Numbered from the stretch's first letter, positions 18,427-27,670 are shown. The stretch is 37,206 nucleotides of DNA from Candidatus Heimdallarchaeota archaeon (GCA_019894795.1 JAGXNV010000005.1:1-37206), one strand, 5' to 3'. Notes: generated by a model not told the origin, from the sequence alone. Made by a program: numbers and translations.

Positions 18427-19803
18427 ATGTCAGTGTTCTGGGAAAAAGTGTTGGAAATGCTTTTAGGGGGAGTCTATTCACTGGCAGATTATTTATCATT
18501 ACATGTATTATTATGCTTAATTCCAGCGTTTTTTATTGCGGGGGCAATGGTGGTATTTGTACCTAAAGACACAATTGTAAAATACATGGGCAAGGACACC
18601 AAGAGAATTATTGCATATCCCGTTGCAGCGATTTCAGGTTTATTATTAGCAGTATGTTCGTGTACAGTTTTACCTCTTTTTGCTGGAATAAAAAAGAAAG
18701 GGGCAGGACTTGGACCAGCAATGACATTTCTCTTTTCAGCTCCTGCAGTAAATATTTTAGCGCTAACATACACCGGAGTATTAATAGGAATGGACATAGC
18801 AATTGCAAGAGCTGTATTAGCTCTTGGATTTGCAATTATCATAGGATTAATTATGGAATTTATTTTCAAAGAAAAACCAAAGGTTGAAGCGGAAAAGGAA
18901 GATATAGAATCAAATCAGATGGAGGAAGAAACATCAACAGAGCTGAAAAGAAGCAATAAAGGAAAAAAGGTTCTAGATGGAGTTTTGGTAAGTTTCCTGT
19001 TGGTAACAGGTGTTCTCCTTGCTTTTTTGAACAAAAGTAATCTTCAAGCTATAAACATAAACAATCCACCATTGATTCAAACAATCATTTGGGGATTTGG
19101 TTTAGTATTACTAACAACAATATTCTTTGTAATAAAAAACTCAAAAATCAACATATTTCTAGGATTACTTTATCTTTTGTTTACTGGAACGTCACAAATC
19201 AGCTATTTCTCAATTAGTGGATCAAGCACTGAACCAGAAATTTCTCGTTCATTTGAATATTTCATGTCAGAAGCATTCAGAATCGACCTGATGAATATGG
19301 GAATAAAAACTGCATTATCAATAGCAGTTGCTCTTGTAATTACTATTTATGTCATTAAGAAAGTAGAAAAAGAAGAGGGTAAAGAATGGATGAGAGAAAC
19401 ATGGGCATTTGTTAAGCAGATTTTTCCATTCTTAATTTTGGGTGTTTTCTTAGCTGGAATCTTATCAGTTCTAATACCTGCTGATTTTATCCAGGACTTA
19501 GTTGGGGAGAATACTGTTATAGCTAATCTTATTGGAGTGCTTTTTGGAGTTGTTGCATATTTCCCAACTTTAATGGAAGTACCTATTGCAAAAATGTTTC
19601 TAAATCTAGGAATGTCAAGAGGAGTTTTGCTAGCATATCTATTGGCAGACCCAGTACTATCAATTCAGAGTGTTTTGGTTACGCGTAAATTTATAGGAGA
19701 TAAGAAAAATTTTGTTTACTTGCTGCTAGTAATAGTTCTTACTGTTTTAGCAGGATTATTATTTGGTTTAGTGATATCAAATGAACCAATACAATTTATT
19801 TAA
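18427..19803 (+). CDS. arsP: Permease, ArsP/DUF318-type (organoarsenical efflux candidate)
   Basis: LCLIPAFFIAGAMVVFVPKDTIVKYMGKDTKRIIAYPVAAISGLLLAVCSCTVLPLFAGIKKKGAGLGPAMTFLFSAPAVNILAL typical of the permease family; follows arsR and precedes a thioredoxin-like gene. Confidence 0.85.
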   Translation: MSVFWEKVLEMLLGGVYSLADYLSLHVLLCLIPAFFIAGAMVVFVPKDTIVKYMGKDTKRIIAYPVAAISGLLLAVCSCTVLPLFAGIKKKGAGLGPAMTFLFSAPAVNILALTYTGVLIGMDIAIARAVLALGFAIIIGLIMEFIFKEKPKVEAEKEDIESNQMEEETSTELKRSNKGKKVLDGVLVSFLLVTGVLLAFLNKSNLQAININNPPLIQTIIWGFGLVLLTTIFFVIKNSKINIFLGLLYLLFTGTSQISYFSISGSSTEPEISRSFEYFMSEAFRIDLMNMGIKTALSIAVALVITIYVIKKVEKEEGKEWMRETWAFVKQIFPFLILGVFLAGILSVLIPADFIQDLVGENTVIANLIGVLFGVVAYFPTLMEVPIAKMFLNLGMSRGVLLAYLLADPVLSIQSVLVTRKFIGDKKNFVYLLLVIVLTVLAGLLFGLVISNEPIQFI

Positions 19804-19818
19804 ATTTGAGGTGTAAAT

Positions 19819-20064
19819 ATGGCAAATATGAAATTAATTCAAGTTGTAGGAAAAGGTTGCAAAAAGTGTGAAAAACAATACGAGTTAGTACTTGAAGCAA
19901 TTAAAGCAACTGGAAAAGAAGATGAATACAAGGTTGAACACTTTACGGATATAATGAAATTTGCAGATCTTGATGTCTTTATGACACCGGCATTGAGGAT
20001 TGATGGTACAATTGTTAGTGAAGGTAGAGTAATTGGTGTTGAGAAAATAAAAGAAATGCTTTAA
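19819..20064 (+). CDS. Small thioredoxin-like protein (redox-active disulfide protein 2 family)
   Basis: KLIQVVGKGCKKCEKQYELVLEAI...VFMTPALRIDGTIVSEGRVIGVEKIKEML: CxxC and cis-Pro TPAL. Confidence 0.88.
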   Translation: MANMKLIQVVGKGCKKCEKQYELVLEAIKATGKEDEYKVEHFTDIMKFADLDVFMTPALRIDGTIVSEGRVIGVEKIKEML

Positions 20065-20080
20065 CTCATAAAAAATCAAT

Positions 20081-20435
20081 CCTAATGTAACGAATGAAGA
20101 TCATGTAGATATTATGTTCAACACAATTAAATCTCTAGACATGTGGTTGAAATTGGGATTAGTTCGAGGATGAGTGCATGAGAAAACACTTATCCTACTA
20201 GTTTCTAATAAAACAGGTTTACAAAAAACCAATTATGATTATATCCAAAAAATGCATCAATGGATATATACTATGTAACTCAAAAAGGAATCAGAATCGG
20301 TGAACAACAAGTCAGATCCATCAACATTCATTTTTGAAACAAGAAAGTTTATGTGTATTAAGAGATGACATAATTTACTGGATTGCTGAAAATGGAATCA
20401 AAGGGATAGGTACTAGATATGAGTTGCTGGATTGA
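20081..20435 (+). pseudogene. 5'-truncated, frameshifted remnant of a small GTPase paralogous to the next gene
   Basis: PNVTNEDHVDIMFNTIKSLDMWLKLGLVRG*VHEKTLILLVSNKTGL and, in another frame, SLCVLRDDIIYWIAENGIKGIGTR match the intact gene's HDVTKPHTLKSLEMWLRFALVKNWIYEDTLIVFLSNKIDL and ELRDMIIEWIAKRGIKGIGIR. Confidence 0.85.
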
Positions 20436-20497
20436 AAAGAATTTTAACCTCACTTTCGCTAGGTATCTTTGAGTAGTTCGAAAATTATTCTTTAAAG

Positions 20498-21208
20498 ATG
20501 AGTAAGATGGTAGATGAATTAAGACATTATGCTACTGGTTCAGTTATTCCGCTAGGTGATGGGTTCACCGGAAAATCAGTCTTATCAAGGCTATTAATTG
20601 ACCCTCAATTATCTGATGAAAAACTAAACAATATTCTGCTAAAAACAAGGAAATCATATAATATTGAGATAGAATTCAGCAGTGAAGAAGTTATTGTAGA
20701 TAATTCACCAGTTACATCTACTTTTCAGTTCTATGTGTTTCCAGGGCAAAGGCAAAAAATATCAGACAAAAGTACCACATTTGATGAAATATTAGATGTC
20801 TTCGATTGCTTCCCAGCTTTGTTAAAGGTATCAGTTTTACTATTAATTCATGATGTAACAAAACCACATACTCTCAAATCTTTAGAGATGTGGTTAAGAT
20901 TTGCTTTAGTCAAAAATTGGATTTATGAGGATACTTTGATTGTTTTTCTATCAAATAAAATAGATTTAGAACCTGCAGATGATACAGTCATTGAGCAGGT
21001 AAAAGAAGTAATTTACTCATACATTGAAGATCATGAGTTACAAGTTGGAAAAGATCAAATTAAATCAGTAAAAACTTCTTGTGTAAAAATGGTGGGAATT
21101 CAAGAGCTAAGAGACATGATAATAGAATGGATAGCAAAAAGAGGGATAAAAGGTATTGGGATTAGAGCATTAGAGGAAGAAATAAAGGAAGAAAAGAAAG
21201 AAAATTGA
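20498..21208 (+). CDS. Ras-superfamily-like small GTPase, divergent
   Basis: P-loop PLGDGFTGKSVL, FYVFPGQRQK at G3, LIHDVTKPHTLKSLEMWL, G4 LSNKIDL, KTSCVKMVGIQEL (G5-like), amphipathic C-terminus. Confidence 0.82.
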   Translation: MSKMVDELRHYATGSVIPLGDGFTGKSVLSRLLIDPQLSDEKLNNILLKTRKSYNIEIEFSSEEVIVDNSPVTSTFQFYVFPGQRQKISDKSTTFDEILDVFDCFPALLKVSVLLLIHDVTKPHTLKSLEMWLRFALVKNWIYEDTLIVFLSNKIDLEPADDTVIEQVKEVIYSYIEDHELQVGKDQIKSVKTSCVKMVGIQELRDMIIEWIAKRGIKGIGIRALEEEIKEEKKEN

Positions 21209-21415
21209 ATTTCAAATTCTTCTGGACAGGGAGACCTTATTAGAAGAGTAGTTAGCACTTAAAACTTAAAGGATTCGGTCAACAAAGTCCTTTCCAATAT
21301 GGTGGAAGTTCTTGGAAGTAAGATGGCGTTGCAAAATAATGCAACAGAAAAATATTTACAGAAATCGTAGAAGGATTTAAGATAGTTGTTGAGATAGAAT
21401 TATCTTGAAGATTGA

Positions 21416-22276
21416 ATGAAAATTCGAAAGATAAGCTATAGCCTGATCTTATTATGTATGGTTTCAACATGTATGATTCTTCCACTAGAAGATGGAAATT
21501 TATTAGCCAATCCAGTAAATGTTCTATATCAAGCTGTTGGAGGGATAATACCAGTTAATCAAACAAATTTACAAATGATCAAAACTGAAGTGTTAATGGA
21601 AATTAATGAAACATATGGAGAAGAAAATGAATTTATGGTTTCGTTTGAAGGTAATTACACAATTTATAATTCTAATATTACAACGAAATTATTAATCGGA
21701 GCACCCTTCTACACAGTTTTTGATATCACAGATTTGCTTATAGAAGTTGATGGGATTGAGCAAGAATATGAGATTTTACTTTATGACATATACAACAACA
21801 CAATAACAGATTGGGAAGACTATATTGATTATTTTTACAATCAAGCTTTTGAGGGAAGGTATTTTGCTTTATGTAATGTTACATTTAATAGCGGTGTAAA
21901 TACAACAATACGTTATAAATTTGTATCTCCAGTTTCAACTATAGGACCCGACTATGGATATGGGTACATAAATATACGATATGATGTTGGAACAGCGAAT
22001 AATTGGGATGGAGTCATCACTGAAAATGTTGAAATTAAAATATATGGAAAACAACCAGACAAATATACTTCCACTGGAATTAGTATAGTAGATTTTGCCT
22101 ATGGAAAAAGATATATTTGGTCGTGGATTGAAGAAAAAATCGATCTTCTTTTTGTTGAAGTAAGTTATGATTTTAGAGTAAAAGGAAACTCAGGATTTAA
22201 TGGAATTTACGGGATAATAGTATTATTAATGTCTAGTATTGTTTTAAAATTTAGCAGGAAACGAAAAATGCGATAA
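21416..22276 (+). CDS. Hypothetical exported/membrane-anchored protein
   Basis: Basic N-terminus plus hydrophobic signal segment, NxT/NxS-rich ectodomain, C-terminal TM (GIIVLLMSSIVLKF) and basic tail SRKRKMR. Confidence 0.7.
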   Translation: MKIRKISYSLILLCMVSTCMILPLEDGNLLANPVNVLYQAVGGIIPVNQTNLQMIKTEVLMEINETYGEENEFMVSFEGNYTIYNSNITTKLLIGAPFYTVFDITDLLIEVDGIEQEYEILLYDIYNNTITDWEDYIDYFYNQAFEGRYFALCNVTFNSGVNTTIRYKFVSPVSTIGPDYGYGYINIRYDVGTANNWDGVITENVEIKIYGKQPDKYTSTGISIVDFAYGKRYIWSWIEEKIDLLFVEVSYDFRVKGNSGFNGIYGIIVLLMSSIVLKFSRKRKMR

Positions 22277-22382
22277 AATTCCAACTACTTTTCCTTTTTA
22301 TATCAGATACTTAATGCAGTAAATGTTTACCAATCATTCTTAAACAAAATAGATTTATAAGTACCCCTAATTTCTCCAATTC

Positions 22383-22979
22383 ATGTCTGAAGAAGAAATT
22401 ATTCCTGAAATCCCAGGAGTAGATCCAAACATAACAAAAGTTACTCCTTTTCAAGAAATAACGATTGCTGAAATACCTTCTGGTTCAATTATCGATATCG
22501 GTGGAGGAGGGGAAGGTGTTATCGCTCAAGTGGGTAAAGAAAGGGTAACCGCAATTGATAAACGTCAATCTGAGATTGACGAAGCAAAAGATAAAGCTCC
22601 TGAAGCAAAGTGGTTAGTAGCGGATGCTTTAGACTTACCTTTTGAAGATGAAGAATTTGACAATGCAACCTCTTTTTTCAGCGGCATGTACATGTCTCAT
22701 GAAGATAAAAAGAAAGCAATAAAAGAAGTTTATAGAGTAATATCTCCTGGTGGGGAATTATGGATTTGGGATTCCAAAGTTCACACAGACAAAAAGAGCT
22801 TCATAATTGTCTTAACAATATCTTTGTCAGGTAAGGAGAAATTCAACACAGGGTACGGCAACAAGACAACAGATCAAAACGAGAATATGTACAAAGAATA
22901 TTTGGAAGAATCAGGTTTTAGTATAGAAGAAATAGAAGTGAATAAGTATTGGTTCTTTATTAGAGCAAAGAAAACATAA
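22383..22979 (+). CDS. Class I SAM-dependent methyltransferase
   Basis: GSIIDIGGGGEGVIAQVGKERVTAIDKRQSEIDEAK, ADALDLPFEDEEFDNATSFFSGMYM, IKEVYRVISPGGELWIWD. Confidence 0.9.
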   Translation: MSEEEIIPEIPGVDPNITKVTPFQEITIAEIPSGSIIDIGGGGEGVIAQVGKERVTAIDKRQSEIDEAKDKAPEAKWLVADALDLPFEDEEFDNATSFFSGMYMSHEDKKKAIKEVYRVISPGGELWIWDSKVHTDKKSFIIVLTISLSGKEKFNTGYGNKTTDQNENMYKEYLEESGFSIEEIEVNKYWFFIRAKKT

Positions 22980-23024
22980 ATTGCCGAAGATAGAATTTTT
23001 ATATTCAGCTTTGGTTTTCATTTT

Positions 23025-24290
23025 ATGAGTTATTCTGAATCAGAAATGTGTTTCTATTGTAAAGAATATTATAAAGTCACACAAGATTATCCTGTCAATA
23101 TAGCAACTTATGATGTAGGTTCTTTTACTCCCCGTTGTTTTCTTCATTGGCAGTATGACTGTAAAAAATGCGGAAAAATGACACATTTCAATGGAGTTGC
23201 TTGGTGTTCGGTATGCAAAGAGTTTACCTGCGTGCATTGTGTAGAAGAAAGAATGGTAAGAAAAGAATTCCTCGTTTATGATTATTATTATGAAATTCCA
23301 TGTCACAAATGTGGTGAGTATAATCCTGCTCTAGATTTTGCAGAATATAATGGAACACACCCATTTCAAATTGGAGATCAAATACCAAAAGAAGATATCG
23401 TAATTTGGATGCCCATCTATAAGGAATTAAATCAACAGGAATTCCCCCACAGAGCTTGGGGATCAGAGAGAATACTTGACTTAGGAAAAGCACCCAAGCA
23501 CACAAGATTGGACTCTCTTGATGAATATACTCCAAAGTCAACTTGGGATAAAATGGCAACACTCTGGGTATCGCCTGAAACAGAAGGTGAGTATCATCAT
23601 ACAAATCTAATTTTACCAGAAATATATAGGATGCTTGATGCACAAGAAAATGAAAAAATACTCGATGTTGCTTGTGGTGAAGGAACTGTAGCCAGATATT
23701 TAGCTAAACTTGGAACAAAAGTGACAGGAATCGATATTTCGAAAATGATTGATAGAGCAGTGGAAAGAGAAAATGAAGATATGTTGGGAATTCATTATAT
23801 CAAAATGGCTGCTGAAGATTTAAGCAACAAATTTGAGAGAGATACTTTTGATAAAGTTATTTGTAATATGGCTCTAATGGATATTGAAGACTATCAAACC
23901 ACAATCAAAAACATCTCTTATATTTTGAAAGGAGATGGGGTCTTTGTCTTTAGCATAACCCACCCTGCTTTTGCTTGGCCAGCAACTACTTCGATACGCG
24001 TTCCTCAGGATAGTCAGAGAAATGAGGATAAACGTAAAATCGCTTTGAACTACTTTGATGAAAGACCAACGTTGATCTATTTCGGTTGGGAAGCTCCATC
24101 AATTGCTTTTCCTAGACCGATTAGCAAATATGTAAATGAATTAGTCAAAAATAACTTAGAGGTTCTAGAGATGAGTGAACCAAAAGCTTCTGAAGAGCTA
24201 GTAGAAAAGTTTCCAAGACAATCTTATCTAGATAATGATACACTTCCTGATTTTCTTATGATAAAAACAAAGAAGAAATCAACTAGATAG
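23025..24290 (+). CDS. Zn-ribbon-rich N-terminal region fused to class I SAM methyltransferase
   Basis: N-terminal CFYC, CKKC, CSVC, CVHC, CHKC pairs; C-terminal ILDVACGEGTVARYLAKLGTKVTGIDISKMIDRAVE, FDKVICNMALMDIEDYQTTIKNISYILKGDGVFVFSITHPAF. Confidence 0.85.
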   Translation: MSYSESEMCFYCKEYYKVTQDYPVNIATYDVGSFTPRCFLHWQYDCKKCGKMTHFNGVAWCSVCKEFTCVHCVEERMVRKEFLVYDYYYEIPCHKCGEYNPALDFAEYNGTHPFQIGDQIPKEDIVIWMPIYKELNQQEFPHRAWGSERILDLGKAPKHTRLDSLDEYTPKSTWDKMATLWVSPETEGEYHHTNLILPEIYRMLDAQENEKILDVACGEGTVARYLAKLGTKVTGIDISKMIDRAVERENEDMLGIHYIKMAAEDLSNKFERDTFDKVICNMALMDIEDYQTTIKNISYILKGDGVFVFSITHPAFAWPATTSIRVPQDSQRNEDKRKIALNYFDERPTLIYFGWEAPSIAFPRPISKYVNELVKNNLEVLEMSEPKASEELVEKFPRQSYLDNDTLPDFLMIKTKKKSTR

Positions 24291-24296
24291 ATTTCA

Positions 24297-25088
24297 TTAA
24301 TTCTCTATTCCCACCATTGCAAAAGTTGCATATACTTCATATCCAACTTTGGAATATATTTTAATTGCAGGTTTGTTCTCAGTAGTCACATGAATAATTG
24401 CTATATCGGTATGATCCATCATTTCATGGACGTTTTCATTGACCAGATAAGTTGCTAGCCCTTGATTTTGATATTTGGGATGTGTTGCTACAGTTGTTAT
24501 AATAGCTGCTGTCTCATCAATCCATGCTAATGTAAAAGAAATTAACTTCCTACCATCAAACAAACCAGTATAAATCTGATTCTCATCAAAAGTTAAATTA
24601 TCGACTTTTATTTTACCCCAGAAGATAGGATGATCTTTTGCCATGAGTTTTACAATTGCTGGAGCATCTGCTTTTGATAAAGGTCTCTGTGTATAAGGTT
24701 TATCTAGTGGAAACCGGGGGATTAATTTACCCCTATTGAGCACCATCCTGTGTAATGATATTTCATATTTTGGATTAGGAATCAAAGATTTCAGCAGTTC
24801 TTTGTATTTGTATTCAAAGTTTATTTGCGTAACAGGGATATCCTTTGGAATTGCATTGAAGAGAGATTTCACGATATCTTCATTTTGTCCTCGAACATGA
24901 GCAACGTGATTTTTCCATATAAGACACAAACCAACTATACTTTCATTCTCAAATGCCATAAAGAAACGACATTCTTCTGGATATTATTTTAAATCCAAGA
25001 TAAAGTAGAAATAATATGGAACATCTTTGAGGACATAATCCCAAAATCTTTTATCTTCTCTCTCTTCTAATTCGATTATCTCAACCAT
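24297..25088 (-). pseudogene. GNAT-family N-acetyltransferase gene interrupted by an in-frame TAA
   Basis: The listed 220-aa ORF starts at 24959, but the same frame extends upstream to ATG 25088 as MVEIIELEEREDKRFWDYVLKDVPYYFYFILDLK*YPEECRFFMAFENESIVGL..., with TAA at 24984-24986. GNAT motif ATHPKYQNQGLATYLVNENV. The 24297..24959 part could still be translated. Confidence 0.7.
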
Positions 25089-25107
25089 ACACTTTCATCT
25101 CCATCGT

Positions 25108-25917
25108 TTATTTGAATTTCAGCTTTATTAGTAAAGGACAATGATCTGACCCCATAACTTCATTCATCGTTTTTGATTCAATCAAATTATCTAGTAAATC
25201 ATCGGATATGAAGAAGTAGTCTATTCTCCAGCCTACATTTCTTTCTCTGGCTGTAACACCCTTCACTATAGCTCTTGCTGACCACCAAGTATAATTTTCA
25301 GATTCTTTATTGAAGTGCCTAAATGTGTCGATAAAACCATTTTTCAGAAGTTTATCAATCCATTCTCTTTCTTCTTTAAGAAAACCTGAAGTGTTTTCAT
25401 TTGCTTTTGCATGTGTAAGATCTATCTCGGTATGTGCTGTATTTACATCTCCACAGATAATAACAGATTTACCTTCTTTCCTCAGCTTCATTACATAATC
25501 AAGAAAAGTATCATAGAAGTCCATTTTGTATTGGAGTCTTTCTTTATTCATTTTCCCATTGGGGAAGTATACGTTGAATAAAACAAAGTCATCAAATTCA
25601 GTTTCTACAACTCTACCTTCACTATCAAACTTTTTTATTCCGAGATTGTTGTTTACACGGTTAGGGTTAGTTTTAGAATAAGTGACAACACCACTGTATC
25701 CTTTTCTTTCTGCTGAATGCCAATAACTTTTGTAACCCTGAGGACTTATGATCTTTTCAGTTAATTGATCTATCTGTGCTTTAGTTTCTTGCAAGCATAA
25801 AACATCAGGAGAAGCTTTGTACAACCAATCATTAAATTTCAGATTATTATGTACTACTTTCTTTGAAACAGCTCGTATTCCGTTAACATTCCATGAAATT
25901 AAAGTTATTTCACCCAT
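25108..25917 (-). CDS. xth: Exodeoxyribonuclease III / AP endonuclease
   Basis: ISWNVNGIRAV, DVLCLQETKAQ, YSGVVTYSK, FNVYFPNG, ICGDVNTAHTEIDL, GWRIDYFFIS, GSDHCPLLIKL. Confidence 0.96.
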   Translation of the reverse strand: MGEITLISWNVNGIRAVSKKVVHNNLKFNDWLYKASPDVLCLQETKAQIDQLTEKIISPQGYKSYWHSAERKGYSGVVTYSKTNPNRVNNNLGIKKFDSEGRVVETEFDDFVLFNVYFPNGKMNKERLQYKMDFYDTFLDYVMKLRKEGKSVIICGDVNTAHTEIDLTHAKANENTSGFLKEEREWIDKLLKNGFIDTFRHFNKESENYTWWSARAIVKGVTARERNVGWRIDYFFISDDLLDNLIESKTMNEVMGSDHCPLLIKLKFK

Positions 25918-26061
25918 ATGAAAGATTAGCAGAATCCTATCTTAAATGTTGTGAGTGCTGTTCAATAAGCTTTAACCAAATGGTTTAATCGATTCACTTC
26001 AGTATTAAGAGATGAAATCAAATGTTTAGTCAGCTACAAGGAGAAGTTTGCATATCACCCC

Positions 26062-26078
26062 AAAGAGTTAAACTCTTT
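26062..26078. repeat. 7-bp perfect inverted repeat
   Basis: AAAGAGT-TAA-ACTCTTT, followed by T-rich sequence, upstream of the 41-aa ORF. Confidence 0.45.
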
Positions 26079-26140
26079 TCTTTATTAATTAAAAGAATGT
26101 TTAATAAAAGGATTGAATGCTGTAATGTAGGTGCAAAAAA

Positions 26141-26266
26141 ATGGCAGCAAAAATCACAACCGGAAAAAACAACAAAGATTACAAATTAATAGCTAGATTA
26201 GCAAAAGAACATTCAATTGTTGAGCAATTAACCTTAGCAGTTAAAAATGGTTTCATTGCTAACTAG
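26141..26266 (+). CDS. Putative 41-aa microprotein
   Basis: MAAKITTGKNNKDYKLIARLAKEHSIVEQLTLAVKNGFIAN*, with a TTTAATAAAA box about 40 nt upstream and a pyrimidine-rich tract after the stop. Below the ORF track size cutoff. Confidence 0.4.
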   Translation: MAAKITTGKNNKDYKLIARLAKEHSIVEQLTLAVKNGFIAN

Positions 26267-26338
26267 CCTCTTTCTATCTTTCTTTTAAGCATGGTTTTTA
26301 TCTTAATTTGGATTATTAATTTTACAAAAAAAGTCTTT

Positions 26339-27670
26339 CTAATCAGTTTCCGTGATCATATCTTTTGACTTTTTCTTGAAGAAATCGTAATCACCTAGTA
26401 ACATTATTGGTAAAGCAATTACTAGAAATACTGTGACTATTGGTCCAATCCATATTAAATCAATATTAGTCTCCGGAGAAAGCAAATAACCTACTAATAT
26501 GAACCCTCCAGCTTGTGCAATATTGGTAGGAATACTTTTGAATCCAGTATAAACCCCAGACCGGTTCTCCAAAGTATCTTTCTCATCCTTATCTGCTATA
26601 TCAGCAATAATAACATAAGGGAAAAGAAAAGCTGCCGACATTCCAAAAACAGCAAAAAAGCCAAAGATATACCCTTGTATGATTAGAGGAATTAAAGGTA
26701 TTTTCCCAACTAATATAGTTAATGGCATCCAGATTAAGAGAAAGCAATACGAAATTATCAATGAGAGTTTTATTCCTTTCTTCTTCGACAATATGGACCA
26801 CGTATAGAATCCCAAGACCATTGCTACAAACATTAAAGCTGCAAAAATAAAATTATCAAGCGTTGTATTTAACCCAAGCACTACATGCACAAAATCCAAC
26901 ATCAGAACAGACATAATCGTTATACCAACGCTTAGGATCGCATAACTAATCATCCAGACAACATAGTTTTTGTTCTTCAGAGCAACCTTCAGTTCTTTCC
27001 AGATGTTCTTTTTCTTGGTTGCAACATGTTTCTCTTTTATGGAAACCAAAGCTGGAATAAACATAACAATTTCAACAACTGAAAAAATTATTGCAAATGA
27101 TAGTAAAACTACTGCTGCATCTCCTACAACCCCACCAGATTCTTGTATTATACCGGCCATAAGTAAAGCGAATCCAGAACCTACTGCACCACCAAACAAA
27201 TTGGTGATATTCATTACAGCTGAAACACCAACTCTTTCTTCAGGTTTGGTTATTTCAGGTAGCCATGACTGATATGGTGTCAGTAGAAAACCGTAGAAGA
27301 AATGAAACAATGAATTCCAAATCAACAACCACAAAAATATTCCAGTTTGACTACTATCTGGAATGATAAAATGGGGAGTAAATAACATAGTAAAAGAAAG
27401 ACCTAGCAATGGAGCCCCGATCCAAATGAAAAGCTTTCGTCTTCCATACTTAGCTGTGGAAGAAGATAGAGAGTCAGAAACAAAGCCAAAGAAAAATGAC
27501 GATATACCTATAACCAACTTTCCTACAGCATTCCCGATACCATTTAACATCGGATCCAAATTTATTGTATTGCTATACATCCAGAAAGTTGCTACAAATA
27601 CAACATTCAGAAGAATAGTTGTTCCGAAACGACATATTCCATAAAAGATTTTTTGGCGAAGTGTAAGCAT
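26339..27670 (-). CDS. GPH/MFS-family transporter (paralogue of 11329..12669)
   Basis: LRQKIFYGICRFGTTILLNVVFVATFWMYSNTINLDPMLNGIGNAVGKLVIG, GRRKLFIWIGAPLLGLSFTMLFTPHF, TPYQSWLPEITKPEERVGVSAVMN, IADIADKDEKDTLENRSGVYTGFKS. Confidence 0.88.
   Translation of the reverse strand: MLTLRQKIFYGICRFGTTILLNVVFVATFWMYSNTINLDPMLNGIGNAVGKLVIGISSFFFGFVSDSLSSSTAKYGRRKLFIWIGAPLLGLSFTMLFTPHFIIPDSSQTGIFLWLLIWNSLFHFFYGFLLTPYQSWLPEITKPEERVGVSAVMNITNLFGGAVGSGFALLMAGIIQESGGVVGDAAVVLLSFAIIFSVVEIVMFIPALVSIKEKHVATKKKNIWKELKVALKNKNYVVWMISYAILSVGITIMSVLMLDFVHVVLGLNTTLDNFIFAALMFVAMVLGFYTWSILSKKKGIKLSLIISYCFLLIWMPLTILVGKIPLIPLIIQGYIFGFFAVFGMSAAFLFPYVIIADIADKDEKDTLENRSGVYTGFKSIPTNIAQAGGFILVGYLLSPETNIDLIWIGPIVTVFLVIALPIMLLGDYDFFKKKSKDMITETD

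Noticed and set aside
23224-23643. 139-aa minus ORF opposite the zinc-ribbon methyltransferase
   Set aside because: Shadow ORF with no recognisable motifs; the plus frame has zinc-ribbon and linker sequence.
24984-24986. Recoding (pyrrolysine-type) of the in-frame stop in the GNAT gene
   Set aside because: The stop is TAA, not TAG, so pyrrolysine insertion is not expected; mutation or sequence error is simpler.
26970-27644. Plus-strand ORFs of 100 and 93 aa opposite the GPH transporter
   Set aside because: Shadow ORFs of a clear membrane transporter.
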